From: a virus
IMG/VR virus record: IMGVR_UViG_3300044634_002273
Span: 1 to 20,120 of that record
Direction: 5' to 3' (one strand)
Length of the DNA stretch: 20,120 nucleotides
Under the pieces are notes generated by a model. That model saw only the letters and a program-made list of their open reading frames with translations, was not told the DNA's origin and made no database searches. Numbering within the stretch: the stretch's first letter is position 1; each line of letters begins with the position of its first letter. The translations under genes were made by a program, and so were the position numbers. Positions 7,017 to 12,768 of the stretch are shown in pieces.

Positions 7017-7283
7017 TTAAAAGATTACATAAATAGTTGCGGCTATGCATAGCATGGTCGCTATAATTATTGCGACAAGGTATTTAAAAGCAGCCTTGTC
7101 TTCTGCCACTTCTAAGAAGTAAATGTGGTCTTGAATTATCTCAACCTCATCAGAGTAGAAATACAACTCATCACTACCAACATTAACTAAGTAGCCATAG
7201 TTGTGACGCTTGGCCTCGTAGATCTTACCGACCTCATCATGACGTAAGCCATAGCCACCATCTGTCAACAACCGGACTCTCAT
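7017..7283 (-). CDS. SH3-like domain with a C-terminal membrane anchor
   Basis: An 88-residue protein. Residues 1-50 (RVRLLTDGGYGLRHDEVGKI, then YLVNVGSDELYFYSDEVEII) look like a small SH3-like beta barrel seen in many phage proteins of unknown role. Residues 67-88 (FKYLVAIIIATMLCIAATIY) form one transmembrane helix at the very C-terminus, so the protein should be tail-anchored with the beta domain in the cytoplasm. The start overlaps the exonuclease stop (ATGA, 7280-7283). Joining this domain to a membrane anchor is unusual in my experience. Function unknown. Confidence 0.75.
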   Translation of the reverse strand: MRVRLLTDGGYGLRHDEVGKIYEAKRHNYGYLVNVGSDELYFYSDEVEIIQDHIYFLEVAEDKAAFKYLVAIIIATMLCIAATIYVIF

Positions 7284-8065
7284 GAGTTCTTGGTTTTTAG
7301 TACAGCAATATACTTATCAGCATAATCATTAGCCACCTTAAGCCAATTCTCAATCGTTGTAATGTCATCGTCGGTCAGAGTGACTTTCACAATCGTCGCA
7401 CGCATATTGTCGTCAATGTCATCCATGTAGTGCAACGACGGCTCGTCCCATTCACCCAACAATTCCTCAGGCGTGTTGCATAACATGTATGCCACCTCAC
7501 CATCACGCCAATCAAGGCCAGTCATTTGACGTAGCATCCATAGGTATGCCTTCACCTGCCAGTCATACCCTGACTCCTTAACCTTCTTAGCGGCTTTCTC
7601 CTCAGTCTTTGGGAATGTCTTCTTGGTGTATGACGACTTGATGTCCAACACCTTGAGCCTCTCCTTGTCAACAACGTCAGGGTGACCATGCATAAGTGGT
7701 GTGTCGAGGTATGCGTACTTGTCATTGTCAGACAATTTATTGTATGACGTAAAGAAGATGCGGTTGTATAGCTCAATTGCCTCGTCCTCAACAGCAGTGC
7801 CCTTGTCAGTCTCCTTGCTCCAGAAGTGATCTTTGTACTGGTATACCTTCTCGTCAATGATTTCCTCGATCAACGTCTTGGCACCTTGACTTAGGTCAGG
7901 CTTAGCGTCACGCTTAGCAACCAACTCGTCGCGCTTCTTAGCCTGAGCAGCCGTCAACTCTATCTTACTGAGTAAGCCATCAAGCGTTGCAGCTTGTAAT
8001 GGCGTCAGTCCCGGTGAGCCGCTATTGAATAGCGGTGCACACTTACTTGCTCGTAACTTCAGCAT
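7280..8065 (-). CDS. PD-(D/E)XK exonuclease (YqaJ/RecB-like)
   Basis: A 261-residue nuclease. The family motifs are in order: KGTAVEDEAIELY (88-100, with Glu93), MHGHPDVV (125-132, Asp130), VLDIKSS (139-145, Asp141 and Lys143), then QVKAYLWML (170-178, Gln170). This is the arrangement of phage YqaJ/lambda-exonuclease-type recombination nucleases, which degrade one DNA strand from a double-strand end. An N-terminal coil (about 20-60) precedes the core. The gene directly follows the 159-aa conserved protein (23-nt overlap) and precedes the SSB-like gene, forming a recombination module. No annealase of the RecT type is recognisable; the 159-aa protein may serve as partner. Confidence 0.88.
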   Translation of the reverse strand: MLKLRASKCAPLFNSGSPGLTPLQAATLDGLLSKIELTAAQAKKRDELVAKRDAKPDLSQGAKTLIEEIIDEKVYQYKDHFWSKETDKGTAVEDEAIELYNRIFFTSYNKLSDNDKYAYLDTPLMHGHPDVVDKERLKVLDIKSSYTKKTFPKTEEKAAKKVKESGYDWQVKAYLWMLRQMTGLDWRDGEVAYMLCNTPEELLGEWDEPSLHYMDDIDDNMRATIVKVTLTDDDITTIENWLKVANDYADKYIAVLKTKNS

Positions 8066-8522
8066 GTTGCTCAGGTGTTAGATTGAAATCAGCGATTAAC
8101 TTCTCAGCTGTGGTCTTGCCATCAGCAATGGCCTGCAAGGCCTTGGAGAATCGCTCAGGTGTGATGGTTGGCTTCTCCTTCTTAGGTAACGGACGTGTGC
8201 TAAATCGCAATGCATCAACCACACCCTGTGGACTCTTAACCTTCTCAACACCAAGCACAATCTCTTTACCAATGTAGTCGTTGAAGTTGAATGACCCAAA
8301 GAATATCTCTAGTCTTTTAAAGTTCGTCCGGTTGGCTACCATGCTCTTCTGAAACTCTTTGAGCTTGATGAACACCTTGTCTTCCTTACCCATCTCACCG
8401 ACCATTACGTCCTGATAAATCTTCTCGATTGTTACTACTCTCGGCTCATACTTGCCGTCGACCTCTAAGTCCCAACTCCCTAGGTACTTATTGTCTTTCA
8501 TTAAATTTCTCCAGTGCGACAT
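8043..8522 (-). CDS. Conserved phage protein next to the exonuclease (possible ssDNA-binding or recombination partner)
   Basis: The 159-residue protein begins MSHWRNLMKDNKYLGSWDLE. Proteins opening MSHWRNLM-xx-KYLGxWDL with a later NRTNFKRL and a PQGVVDALRF segment are frequent in Bacteroidota phages, commonly beside a YqaJ-type nuclease. Residues about 10-112 look all-beta, possibly OB-like; residues 115-159 are helical (TPERFSKALQAIADGKTTAE). A role in recombination or ssDNA binding is suggested by position only. It overlaps the exonuclease gene by 23 nt and ends with an unrelated helical tail. Confidence 0.8.
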   Translation of the reverse strand: MSHWRNLMKDNKYLGSWDLEVDGKYEPRVVTIEKIYQDVMVGEMGKEDKVFIKLKEFQKSMVANRTNFKRLEIFFGSFNFNDYIGKEIVLGVEKVKSPQGVVDALRFSTRPLPKKEKPTITPERFSKALQAIADGKTTAEKLIADFNLTPEQHAEVTSK

Positions 8523-8530
8523 ATTGTTAA

Positions 8531-8860
8531 TTAAATTTGAACAAAATTAATATATTTCTTTTTGAATTGCAAATATTTTGCAATAATTTTCTTTCGTTTG
8601 TCTAAATTATATTTAGACCTCCTAACCTCATCAACAAGATGATCCATCATGACCCTATATGCGCCTGGCTTAAAGCCATGGCGATTGAATATATCGTATT
8701 GGTCTTGGCTCACTTCTACGAAGTTATTAGTGTTTACATTGTAGATACGAAAGGCTCCGCTGTGGAGCCTCTCTATCTTTACACCCATGTCAATGAAGTA
8801 CTCGCCATCTATTGTCTTCCATGGTGTGTGATGCTGAGTGATGTCATTCCAAGCCTTCAT
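8531..8860 (-). CDS. Hypothetical phage protein
   Basis: A 109-residue protein starting MKAWNDITQHHTPW. A longer reading from a TTG at 8887 exists but would overlap more of the upstream gene; the ATG at 8860 is preferred and overlaps it by 17 nt. The N-terminal half is beta-rich (GEYFIDMGVKIERLHSGAF, then RIYNVNTNNFVEVS); the C-terminal part is strongly basic (RRSKYNLDKRKKIIAKYLQF), which could contact nucleic acid. Family unknown. Confidence 0.7.
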   Translation of the reverse strand: MKAWNDITQHHTPWKTIDGEYFIDMGVKIERLHSGAFRIYNVNTNNFVEVSQDQYDIFNRHGFKPGAYRVMMDHLVDEVRRSKYNLDKRKKIIAKYLQFKKKYINFVQI

Positions 8861-9320
8861 ACTCAATGATTGTATATTCTTCCTCAAATTCTACCGGACC
8901 CTCAGGTAGATATCTAAACCAAATGACATAGCCCGTCTTTGTTCTTGCAACGTAGACCATGTAGAATCGGCCCTCTTCTTCTGAACGGTGGAAGTAATTA
9001 TACAATGGCGCGTCAACATCCTTGCGGTTGACATTCAGCGTATGCATCTTAGCTCCGTTGTACTCAAGGGTATTGAGTGCAATGGATAATGCTGTGTTCA
9101 TGTCGTGAGCAGTGGTGTAGAAGTTGCCGTCACTCAAGACCTCGTAGTCAGCCCGATCAGGCTTCCACTGCGCACTGATTGCTGATGCAAAGGTCATCAT
9201 GCCTAACATGAACATTGCGACGACCATTGGCAGCCCAATGGCAGCCCGTAGGATATCGTTCTTGATGCGTGCAACAAGGCCCATCCCGAGCATTGTTGCG
9301 ATAAAGAGTATTGCATACAT
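8844..9320 (-). CDS. Membrane protein with two N-terminal helices
   Basis: A 158-residue protein with two predicted transmembrane helices at about residues 1-17 (MYAILFIATMLGMGLVA) and 26-49 (AAIGLPMVVAMFMLGMMTFA), joined by a short basic loop (RIKNDILR). The remaining ~110 residues are soluble and beta-rich (VLSDGNFYTTAHDMNTALSI, TGYVIWFRYLPEGPVEFEEE). The basic loop between helices would be cytoplasmic by the positive-inside rule, placing the large domain outside. No family recognised. Confidence 0.75.
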   Translation of the reverse strand: MYAILFIATMLGMGLVARIKNDILRAAIGLPMVVAMFMLGMMTFASAISAQWKPDRADYEVLSDGNFYTTAHDMNTALSIALNTLEYNGAKMHTLNVNRKDVDAPLYNYFHRSEEEGRFYMVYVARTKTGYVIWFRYLPEGPVEFEEEYTIIEYEGLE

Positions 9321-9321
9321 A

Positions 9322-9510
9322 TTAGTTTGGATTTATTTTGTTAATACTCATTTGAACTACAGCCTGCTTCACGTCTGTGATGATATGATCACTGACAATA
9401 CTACCAAGAGTCATAGCTGTCATTGGATTAGTAGCGAATAGCTTTAGTGACTTGCCATTGTCATAGGTCACGATGTACCGCTTTAAGGTTGGCGACATAG
9501 ATGATTTCAT
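9322..9510 (-). CDS. Small hypothetical protein, related in pattern to the 53-aa neighbour
   Basis: A 62-residue frame from ATG 9510 (a TTG at 9534 or an ATG at 9498 are alternatives). The core LKRYIVTYDNGKSLKLFATN followed by PMTAMTLGSIVSDHIITDVK has the strand-strand-helix layout of small phage proteins that begin KKYIVTYD. The upstream 53-residue frame has a similar layout (KFHICYN, then VTIEADSVQEAIDKSKI), so the two may be distant paralogues. Function unknown. It ends two bases before the downstream gene starts. Confidence 0.6.
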   Translation of the reverse strand: MKSSMSPTLKRYIVTYDNGKSLKLFATNPMTAMTLGSIVSDHIITDVKQAVVQMSINKINPN

Positions 9511-9622
9511 GTTGCGGAATTTTTGATTTGTCAATTGCCTCTTGAACGCTGTCTGCCTCTATCGTTACACCTGAGCAGAGGATTGGACTCAGGTTGTAGC
9601 AGATGTGGAATTTATTTTTCAT
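9461..9622 (-). CDS. Small hypothetical protein (53 aa)
   Basis: A 53-residue frame, MKNKFHICYNLSPILCSGVT onwards, ending KAVHRDL. It overlaps the upstream gene's stop (9612) by 11 nt and the downstream gene by about 50 nt. The pattern of beta strands followed by SVQEAIDKSKI resembles the next gene. Without it, a stretch of roughly 90 bases in a fully packed region would be empty, and the reading frame has sensible composition; these are the reasons to call it. Confidence 0.5.
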   Translation of the reverse strand: MKNKFHICYNLSPILCSGVTIEADSVQEAIDKSKIPQHEIIYVANLKAVHRDL

Positions 9623-9932
9623 AAGTGATAAGCCCCCAAAATAATTTAATAACTGTCTTTTCTGGACGTGGTGTTGTCTTCTTTTTCTTTAACATCACCG
9701 TCATCAACTCGACCTTGATCCGGTTGAGATGTCGCTTGGTTGGGGATCCGCTATTCCAAGTGTATTGCCTCTTGCCATCAATCTTTTTAACATAGCCTAG
9801 TTTCTTTACCACTATTAAAAAGTATTGGCTGATTCGGTGCTTTTCTCTGATCTCAGCTAAGGTATAGCTGTCTCTTACATACATGTCCTCTAAGACCGTC
9901 ATGTACTTGGTCTGCATCCTTTTGTTCATCAT
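9612..9932 (-). CDS. Probable winged helix-turn-helix protein
   Basis: A basic 106-residue protein. Residues about 10-60 form a plausible HTH: TVLEDMYVRDSYTLAEIREK, then HRISQYFLIVVKKLGYVKKI followed by DGKRQYTWNSGSP, a beta-wing-like turn. The C-terminal part is rich in Lys/Arg (MLKKKKTTPRPEK). It probably binds DNA, perhaps as a regulator. The gene sits just after the attenuator-like element at 9957-10007, so its expression may be controlled there. No specific family is assigned. Confidence 0.7.
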   Translation of the reverse strand: MMNKRMQTKYMTVLEDMYVRDSYTLAEIREKHRISQYFLIVVKKLGYVKKIDGKRQYTWNSGSPTKRHLNRIKVELMTVMLKKKKTTPRPEKTVIKLFWGLITYEK

Positions 9933-9956
9933 AGCTTAATAGATATTCCGTGTAAT

Positions 9957-10007
9957 AAAAAATGGATGAGTATCTCCCTGTCATCCAAACTCAGGGATAC
10001 TGACAGG
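9957..10007 (-). promoter_or_regulatory. Attenuator-like element with mutually exclusive hairpins
   Basis: Read on the minus strand in transcription order: A = CCTGTCA (10007-10001), B = AGTATCCCTG (10001-9992), C = GGATGA (9986-9981), D = TGACAGG (9983-9977), E = CAGGGAGATACT (9980-9969), F = TCATCC (9969-9964), then A and six T (9962-9957). C pairs with F to give a stem followed by a U tract (terminator). A with D, or B with E (two-base bulge), would destroy that stem. No coding sequence lies here. Pairings are seen; regulation is inferred. Confidence 0.5.
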
Positions 10008-10026
10008 CCGATAGTCCTACCGGCCG
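10004..10026. repeat. GC-rich dyad, copy 1 of CAGGCCGAT-N7-CCGGCCG
   Basis: This 23-bp element has the inverted core GGCCG (10006-10010) and CGGCC (10021-10025). A second copy with identical flanks and the same 7-nt spacer length lies at 13869-13891. It is a plausible binding site for a shared DNA-binding protein. It overlaps the attenuator-like element by a few bases and lies upstream of the winged-helix gene. Confidence 0.5.
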
Positions 10027-10034
10027 GCCAACTT

Positions 10035-10238
10035 TCAGTGAAACGTATTGTCATAGCTTTCATAGTAATATGCCTCTGAGATGAAGTCCTCGAAGTCGCG
10101 TAATTGTTGGCGGCTTAGCCTTGACTTCATGTCGTTGGCGGTTGATAAATTGTTCTGCTCAATCTGTTGGCAGATGGCTTCGAAGTAGGCTTCCATGGTT
10201 TCATAACCATGGTAGTCAAGGTCGTGTTTAGTTATCAT
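10035..10238 (-). CDS. Small acidic helical protein
   Basis: A 67-residue protein, MITKHDLDYHGYETMEAYFE onwards, rich in Asp, Glu, Gln and Tyr and predicted to be helical (MKSRLSRQQLRDFEDFISEA). It starts inside the last codons of the zinc-ribbon gene (11-nt overlap), which supports the start. It is followed by the structured intergenic stretch at 9957-10030. Family and function unknown. Confidence 0.65.
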   Translation of the reverse strand: MITKHDLDYHGYETMEAYFEAICQQIEQNNLSTANDMKSRLSRQQLRDFEDFISEAYYYESYDNTFH

Positions 10239-10461
10239 GTGATTTTTTTATTATTAATTTATTTTCAATAAGTCCTGATACGTAGTGCATTGTTCTGCAG
10301 TGTTGGCATTCTAATTCATCATCAGCTGAAAAGTTGTCCTCATTAAAAGGAAATGACCTTTGACCGCGATCTATTATAGTCTGCTGAAAGCATTCTAAAC
10401 ATTCGAATGTAATGTACCCATGGTATTTGACTACGTTAATTAATATTCCGGGTGTATTCAT
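10228..10461 (-). CDS. Zinc-ribbon-like protein (two CxxC pairs)
   Basis: The real product is 77 residues from MNTPGILINVVKYHGY; the longer frame extending to 10755 is a shadow of the upstream gene. Two CxxC motifs, CLEC (21-24) and CQHC (52-55), are spaced as in a zinc ribbon, with beta-rich sequence around them (YITFECLEC, LECQHCRTMHYVSG). It is probably a Zn-binding protein that contacts nucleic acid or another protein. The start overlaps the upstream gene's end by 26 nt and its end overlaps the next start by 11 nt. Confidence 0.72.
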   Translation of the reverse strand: MNTPGILINVVKYHGYITFECLECFQQTIIDRGQRSFPFNEDNFSADDELECQHCRTMHYVSGLIENKLIIKKSHDN

Positions 10462-11008
10462 CGTAAAATTTTGGTGGTATAACAATAAAGTGGTTGACGC
10501 AAAAAACGTTTGACGTTTCAAGGGTAACGATCTTGTATGGTATTTTATTGCGTCGGAGCTCAGAAGTTTTAGCCTTGATGTTGCGCTCAGCATTCGGGTA
10601 TGGGCTGTCGTCCCATGCACCAGTGTCAGGCTCGCAGTGAACTGAATACTTTGGCTTGGCATAGCCTCTCCAACCATCCAAGCGGACGTACTCTTGACTC
10701 TCATCGAAGCACATGCCTGCATGCGGTGCATGCGGCTGAGGATTGTGATTAACACGCGTCATCTCGCCGTCCCATTGGTTGCCGTTTAGGTAGGGCTCTT
10801 TTCTTTTCATGTATACACTTACGTTCGGAAGTGTATTTAGCCACTTGTTGGTCGTGCGGGTCGGCCATCCGGCATTGGTGACATACAGGCCATCTTCGCG
10901 GTGCTCGGCAATCAAGTTTCCGAATAGAAATAATGAGCGGCCATCCGTTTGGCCGTTACCTTGTTTTTTCTTTTTGCCCTCTAAAAAGGCTGCGATTACA
11001 TTGTTCAT
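10436..11008 (-). CDS. Conserved-looking phage protein of unknown function
   Basis: A 190-residue protein. An N-terminal basic stretch (GKKKKQGNGQTDG) is followed by LFLFGNLIAEHREDGLYVTN, then AGWPTRTTNKWLNTLPNVSV and NGNQWDGEM. The combination nGLYxTNAGWxTxTTxxxLN is shared by a group of phage and plasmid proteins I have seen only as hypothetical. It is probably all-beta. The start codon lies at the edge of the iteron array at 11008-11319, so its promoter or leader may overlap the putative origin. No function is assigned. Confidence 0.72.
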   Translation of the reverse strand: MNNVIAAFLEGKKKKQGNGQTDGRSLFLFGNLIAEHREDGLYVTNAGWPTRTTNKWLNTLPNVSVYMKRKEPYLNGNQWDGEMTRVNHNPQPHAPHAGMCFDESQEYVRLDGWRGYAKPKYSVHCEPDTGAWDDSPYPNAERNIKAKTSELRRNKIPYKIVTLETSNVFCVNHFIVIPPKFYDEYTRNIN

Positions 11009-11319
11009 ATGACGAAATTAAGGGGTTTATGACGATTTATGACGGCAATATGACGAAATTATGTGGCTCAAACCCTTATAGAATCTAGGTTTATGACGAT
11101 ATGACGATTTTTTACCTATATTTTCAAAAAAAAAAATATATACTATATAGTATACTATATATATGTGTATTTATTTTCTCCCTATAGGGGTATTTTTTCG
11201 TCATTTCGTCATATTTCGGTGTAACACACTGAGAAACAGTGTGTTATATGAAAAAAAGTCGTCATAAAGTCGTCATGAGTCGTCATGAACCTAGTGTTTA
11301 TAAGGGCTGTAGCGTCATA
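11008..11319. repeat. Candidate replication origin: inverted iteron arrays around an AT-rich core
   Basis: Six copies of TATGACG(A/G) lie on the + strand, starting at 11008, 11028, 11038, 11049, 11092 and 11100. On the far side the reverse complement TCGTCAT occurs at 11198, 11206, 11259, 11270 and 11280, plus a degenerate copy at 11313. Between them is a long A tract and a TATA-rich stretch (11124-11173) and the palindrome CCCTATAGGG (11180-11189). Iterons facing an AT-rich unwinding region are the usual design of phage and plasmid origins. The same genome encodes two DnaA domain-IV-like proteins and a primase-helicase. Origin function is inferred. Confidence 0.65.
11222..11246. other. Perfect 9-bp hairpin inside the candidate origin
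   Basis: TAACACACT (11222-11230), a 7-nt loop, AGTGTGTTA (11238-11246). The stem is perfect and no T tract follows on either strand, so it is not an intrinsic terminator. It lies between iteron pairs and could be a cruciform, priming signal or protein-binding site. Confidence 0.6.
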
Positions 11320-11464
11320 CGCCGTATTCTCTGATAAAATACGCCACAAGTTGGCGTAAGGTGAGTCGGTTGGTGTATTGGCTGCATTGCGTGGCGTAGA
11401 AGCCATTGATGATTGTGACATTGCCATCGGCAATCCAATCTTTTAGTCTGCACAAAGTTCCCAT
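11315..11464 (-). CDS. Small hypothetical protein (49 aa)
   Basis: A 49-residue frame from ATG 11464: MGTLCRLKDWIADGNVTIIN then GFYATQCSQYTNRLTLRQLV and a short tail ending REYGV. It overlaps the upstream gene's end by 22 nt. Its composition (TIINGFYATQCSQY, then an amphipathic helix) looks like a real small protein, unlike the Ser/Thr/Met-rich alternative frame in the same place. Its last bases reach the outermost iteron-like repeat. Family unknown. Confidence 0.55.
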   Translation of the reverse strand: MGTLCRLKDWIADGNVTIINGFYATQCSQYTNRLTLRQLVAYFIREYGV

Positions 11465-11712
11465 GTCTGTAAGTTTTTAAAGTTGATCAAGTGTCTTTCC
11501 TTCAGCGTTGAAACGATGAAGCGAGCGAGCTTTCTGTTGGTCTTCTCGTTACTCAGGTCGTTGTCACCGATTGCTTCGACCACGTCGCGTGGTAGCATAT
11601 TGAGAACGCGATTGCAGAACTTTACGTCTTGGCCTAAGTGATAGCGTTTGTTGCGGTAGATTAATGTCCAGTAGTGGGCAAACCCGTAGTGTTGTGTGAT
11701 TACGATTTTCAT
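11443..11712 (-). CDS. Small basic hypothetical phage protein (89 aa)
   Basis: The start at 11712 is chosen because its ATG overlaps the previous TGA (ATGA at 11709-11712); an in-frame ATG at 11727 is less likely. The product begins MKIVITQHYGFAHYWTLIYR and continues NKRYHLGQDVKFCNRVLNML. The first 30 residues look beta-rich with aromatic residues; the remainder (RKLARFIVSTLKERHLINF) is helical and basic. The pattern seems conserved in Bacteroidota phages, but I know no function. Confidence 0.7.
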   Translation of the reverse strand: MKIVITQHYGFAHYWTLIYRNKRYHLGQDVKFCNRVLNMLPRDVVEAIGDNDLSNEKTNRKLARFIVSTLKERHLINFKNLQTWELCAD

Positions 11713-11855
11713 TTTATTATAAAGCATTGGCCCGTCTCAGGGCATTTAACAATAAGGTAGTCGGATATACCCAACTCACCAACTAATTCATATTCACCAT
11801 TCAGAGTGTACATAACACCCTTGATTGGTATAGTGTCTTTGTCTACTAGTTTCAT
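11709..11855 (-). CDS. Small hypothetical protein (48 aa)
   Basis: A 48-residue frame, MKLVDKDTIPIKGVMYTLNG then EYELVGELGISDYLIVKCPE and TGQCFIIK. Both ends are ATGA junctions: its ATG overlaps the TGA of the 73-residue gene (11852-11855) and its TGA overlaps the ATG of the 89-residue gene. The sequence reads as a compact beta domain (SH3-like is possible: GVMYTLNGEYELVGE). Good composition plus double coupling make it credible. Confidence 0.65.
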   Translation of the reverse strand: MKLVDKDTIPIKGVMYTLNGEYELVGELGISDYLIVKCPETGQCFIIK

Positions 11856-12073
11856 AGGTCAATTGTTTGGATGTATACTCTTTCTAAGCCGTCGTCTAAG
11901 TGCACGGAAAACTCATCAGTTGAGTCGGTGTAAGTTTCGACTATTGTTCTGTGCGTTTGGATGGCTTCTTTGATTTCAGTGAATAGGTCAAACGCTTCAC
12001 CGAATGACTGGAAATAAAAGTGTTCGTTGTAGTCTAAACAATCAAACACATGGTGGACTGCAAATAATTTCAT
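11852..12073 (-). CDS. Small hypothetical protein (73 aa)
   Basis: A 73-residue product from ATG 12073 (a GTG at 12094 would add seven residues). It starts MKLFAVHHVFDCLDYNEHFY and contains FGEAFDLFTEIKEAIQTHRT and a beta-rich acidic end (EFSVHLDDGLERVYIQTIDL). The alternation of strands and one helix suggests a small alpha/beta fold. It follows the 47-residue gene after an 11-nt gap and is coupled to the next gene by ATGA. Confidence 0.65.
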   Translation of the reverse strand: MKLFAVHHVFDCLDYNEHFYFQSFGEAFDLFTEIKEAIQTHRTIVETYTDSTDEFSVHLDDGLERVYIQTIDL

Positions 12074-12084
12074 AGCTTCTAAGT

Positions 12085-12228
12085 TTAATACCACACCTCG
12101 TCGAGTGAGTACCCGAACCGGCGTGTGGTGTAGTTGATAAAATTGTCTAGGTGTTTTTTGTCGCTGAACTCGCGCCTAATCACAACGACCTTGCCGGAGC
12201 GATTAAAGAATTGAAGTGTCGCATTCAT
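12085..12228 (-). CDS. Small hypothetical protein (47 aa)
   Basis: The start at 12228 is chosen because it forms a TAATG junction with the upstream membrane microprotein; the longer frame from 12312 is a shadow. The product begins MNATLQFFNRSGKVVVIRRE and ends YSLDEVWY. It is basic, with two strands then a helix (KKHLDNFINYTTRRF). It probably belongs to a small phage family, but no function is known. Confidence 0.6.
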   Translation of the reverse strand: MNATLQFFNRSGKVVVIRREFSDKKHLDNFINYTTRRFGYSLDEVWY

Positions 12229-12350
12229 TAGATTGTCATGCCGGTGGCTTGGTTTGTAACTACTTTGTACAAGGCAAATGCTACTGCAATGCCTACTGAA
12301 CTTGCCATGCATATTTGGATGGCCTTTGCTACGATGATAACTGCTTTCAT
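12228..12350 (-). CDS. Membrane microprotein (40 aa)
   Basis: A 40-residue frame from ATG 12350, MKAVIIVAKAIQICMASSVG then IAVAFALYKVVTNQATGMTI. The first 31 residues form a long hydrophobic segment, enough for one transmembrane helix. The stop and the next start overlap as TAATG. An A-rich leader (nine A, then CAAC) precedes the ATG, the usual form of Bacteroidota translation starts without Shine-Dalgarno. Confidence 0.6.
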   Translation of the reverse strand: MKAVIIVAKAIQICMASSVGIAVAFALYKVVTNQATGMTI

Positions 12351-12374
12351 GTTGTTTTTTTTTAATTGGTTAAG

Positions 12375-12404
12375 ACATGAGTGAGCTCGTGAACTCGCTC
12401 ATGT
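12375..12404. other. 11-bp hairpin between genes
   Basis: ACATGAGTGAG (12375-12385), an 8-nt loop, CTCGCTCATGT (12394-12404): one T-G or C-A mismatch in an 11-bp stem. It lies in the 74-base gap between the 67-residue gene and the membrane microprotein. No U tract follows on the minus strand, so it may be an RNA-processing or stability element rather than a terminator. Confidence 0.5.
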
Positions 12405-12424
12405 TTCGACTATTGAAGTGCTCA

Positions 12425-12628
12425 TCAGTTAACCTGCTGTGGGTGCAATCTCCAATAGTCATCGGCATGCAACGTTGTCTCCGGGAAAACAACCACCCAA
12501 CCATTGTTGGTGTACTCTGTGCGATGCAATTTGTAGCGGATGTCTTGACGTCCGTTGTTGCCTTTGATCTGGTCAACTACCACCAACGTCCCGTTGATGA
12601 TAGCTTTGAATGTTTGTAGTGTTGTCAT
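12425..12628 (-). CDS. Small hypothetical protein (67 aa)
   Basis: A 67-residue protein, MTTLQTFKAIINGTLVVVDQ onwards, with KGNNGRQDIRYKLHRTEYTN and NGWVVVFPETTLHADDYWRL. It is probably all-beta and basic to neutral. Its ATG overlaps the TGA of the 47-residue gene (ATGA at 12625-12628). Two other frames over the same bases are shadows with poor composition. Family unknown. Confidence 0.65.
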   Translation of the reverse strand: MTTLQTFKAIINGTLVVVDQIKGNNGRQDIRYKLHRTEYTNNGWVVVFPETTLHADDYWRLHPQQVN

Positions 12629-12768
12629 TGTTTTGGGTGTGTTAATTGGTTAGCAAATAAGCCGAAGTTGGCTAATGTTTGTTTTGAAATGTTGGTTCTA
12701 CCTTTCATAATTTCGTAAGCAACCATTGCATCTATTAATGATTGCTTCATATTGATTCTCTCATTCAT
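12625..12768 (-). CDS. Small hypothetical protein (47 aa)
   Basis: From ATG 12768 the product is MNERINMKQSLIDAMVAYEI, MKGRTNISKQTLANFGLFAN, QLTHPKQ. The start makes a TAATG junction with the upstream 36-residue frame; a second in-frame ATG at 12750 is the alternative. The end is an ATGA junction with the next gene. The sequence is helical, and SKQTLANFGLFANQL could be a short HTH-like helix pair. Function unknown. Confidence 0.55.
   Translation of the reverse strand: MNERINMKQSLIDAMVAYEIMKGRTNISKQTLANFGLFANQLTHPKQ

Noticed and set aside
10462-10755. N-terminal 98 codons of a longer frame upstream of the zinc-ribbon protein
   Set aside because: It is an out-of-frame shadow of the 190-residue gene; the coherent zinc-ribbon sequence begins at ATG 10461.
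11209-11433. 74-residue minus-strand frame (MPMAMSQSSM...)
   Set aside because: It crosses the iteron region, has Ser/Thr/Met-rich unstructured composition, and conflicts with the better 49-residue frame at 11315-11464.
12362-12652. 11-bp direct repeat TTAATTGGTTA (12362-12372 and 12642-12652) as a paired promoter or operator
   Set aside because: The second copy lies inside the 47-residue coding sequence (codons for Asn-Gln-Leu) and the motif is AT-rich, so chance or leader composition is sufficient.
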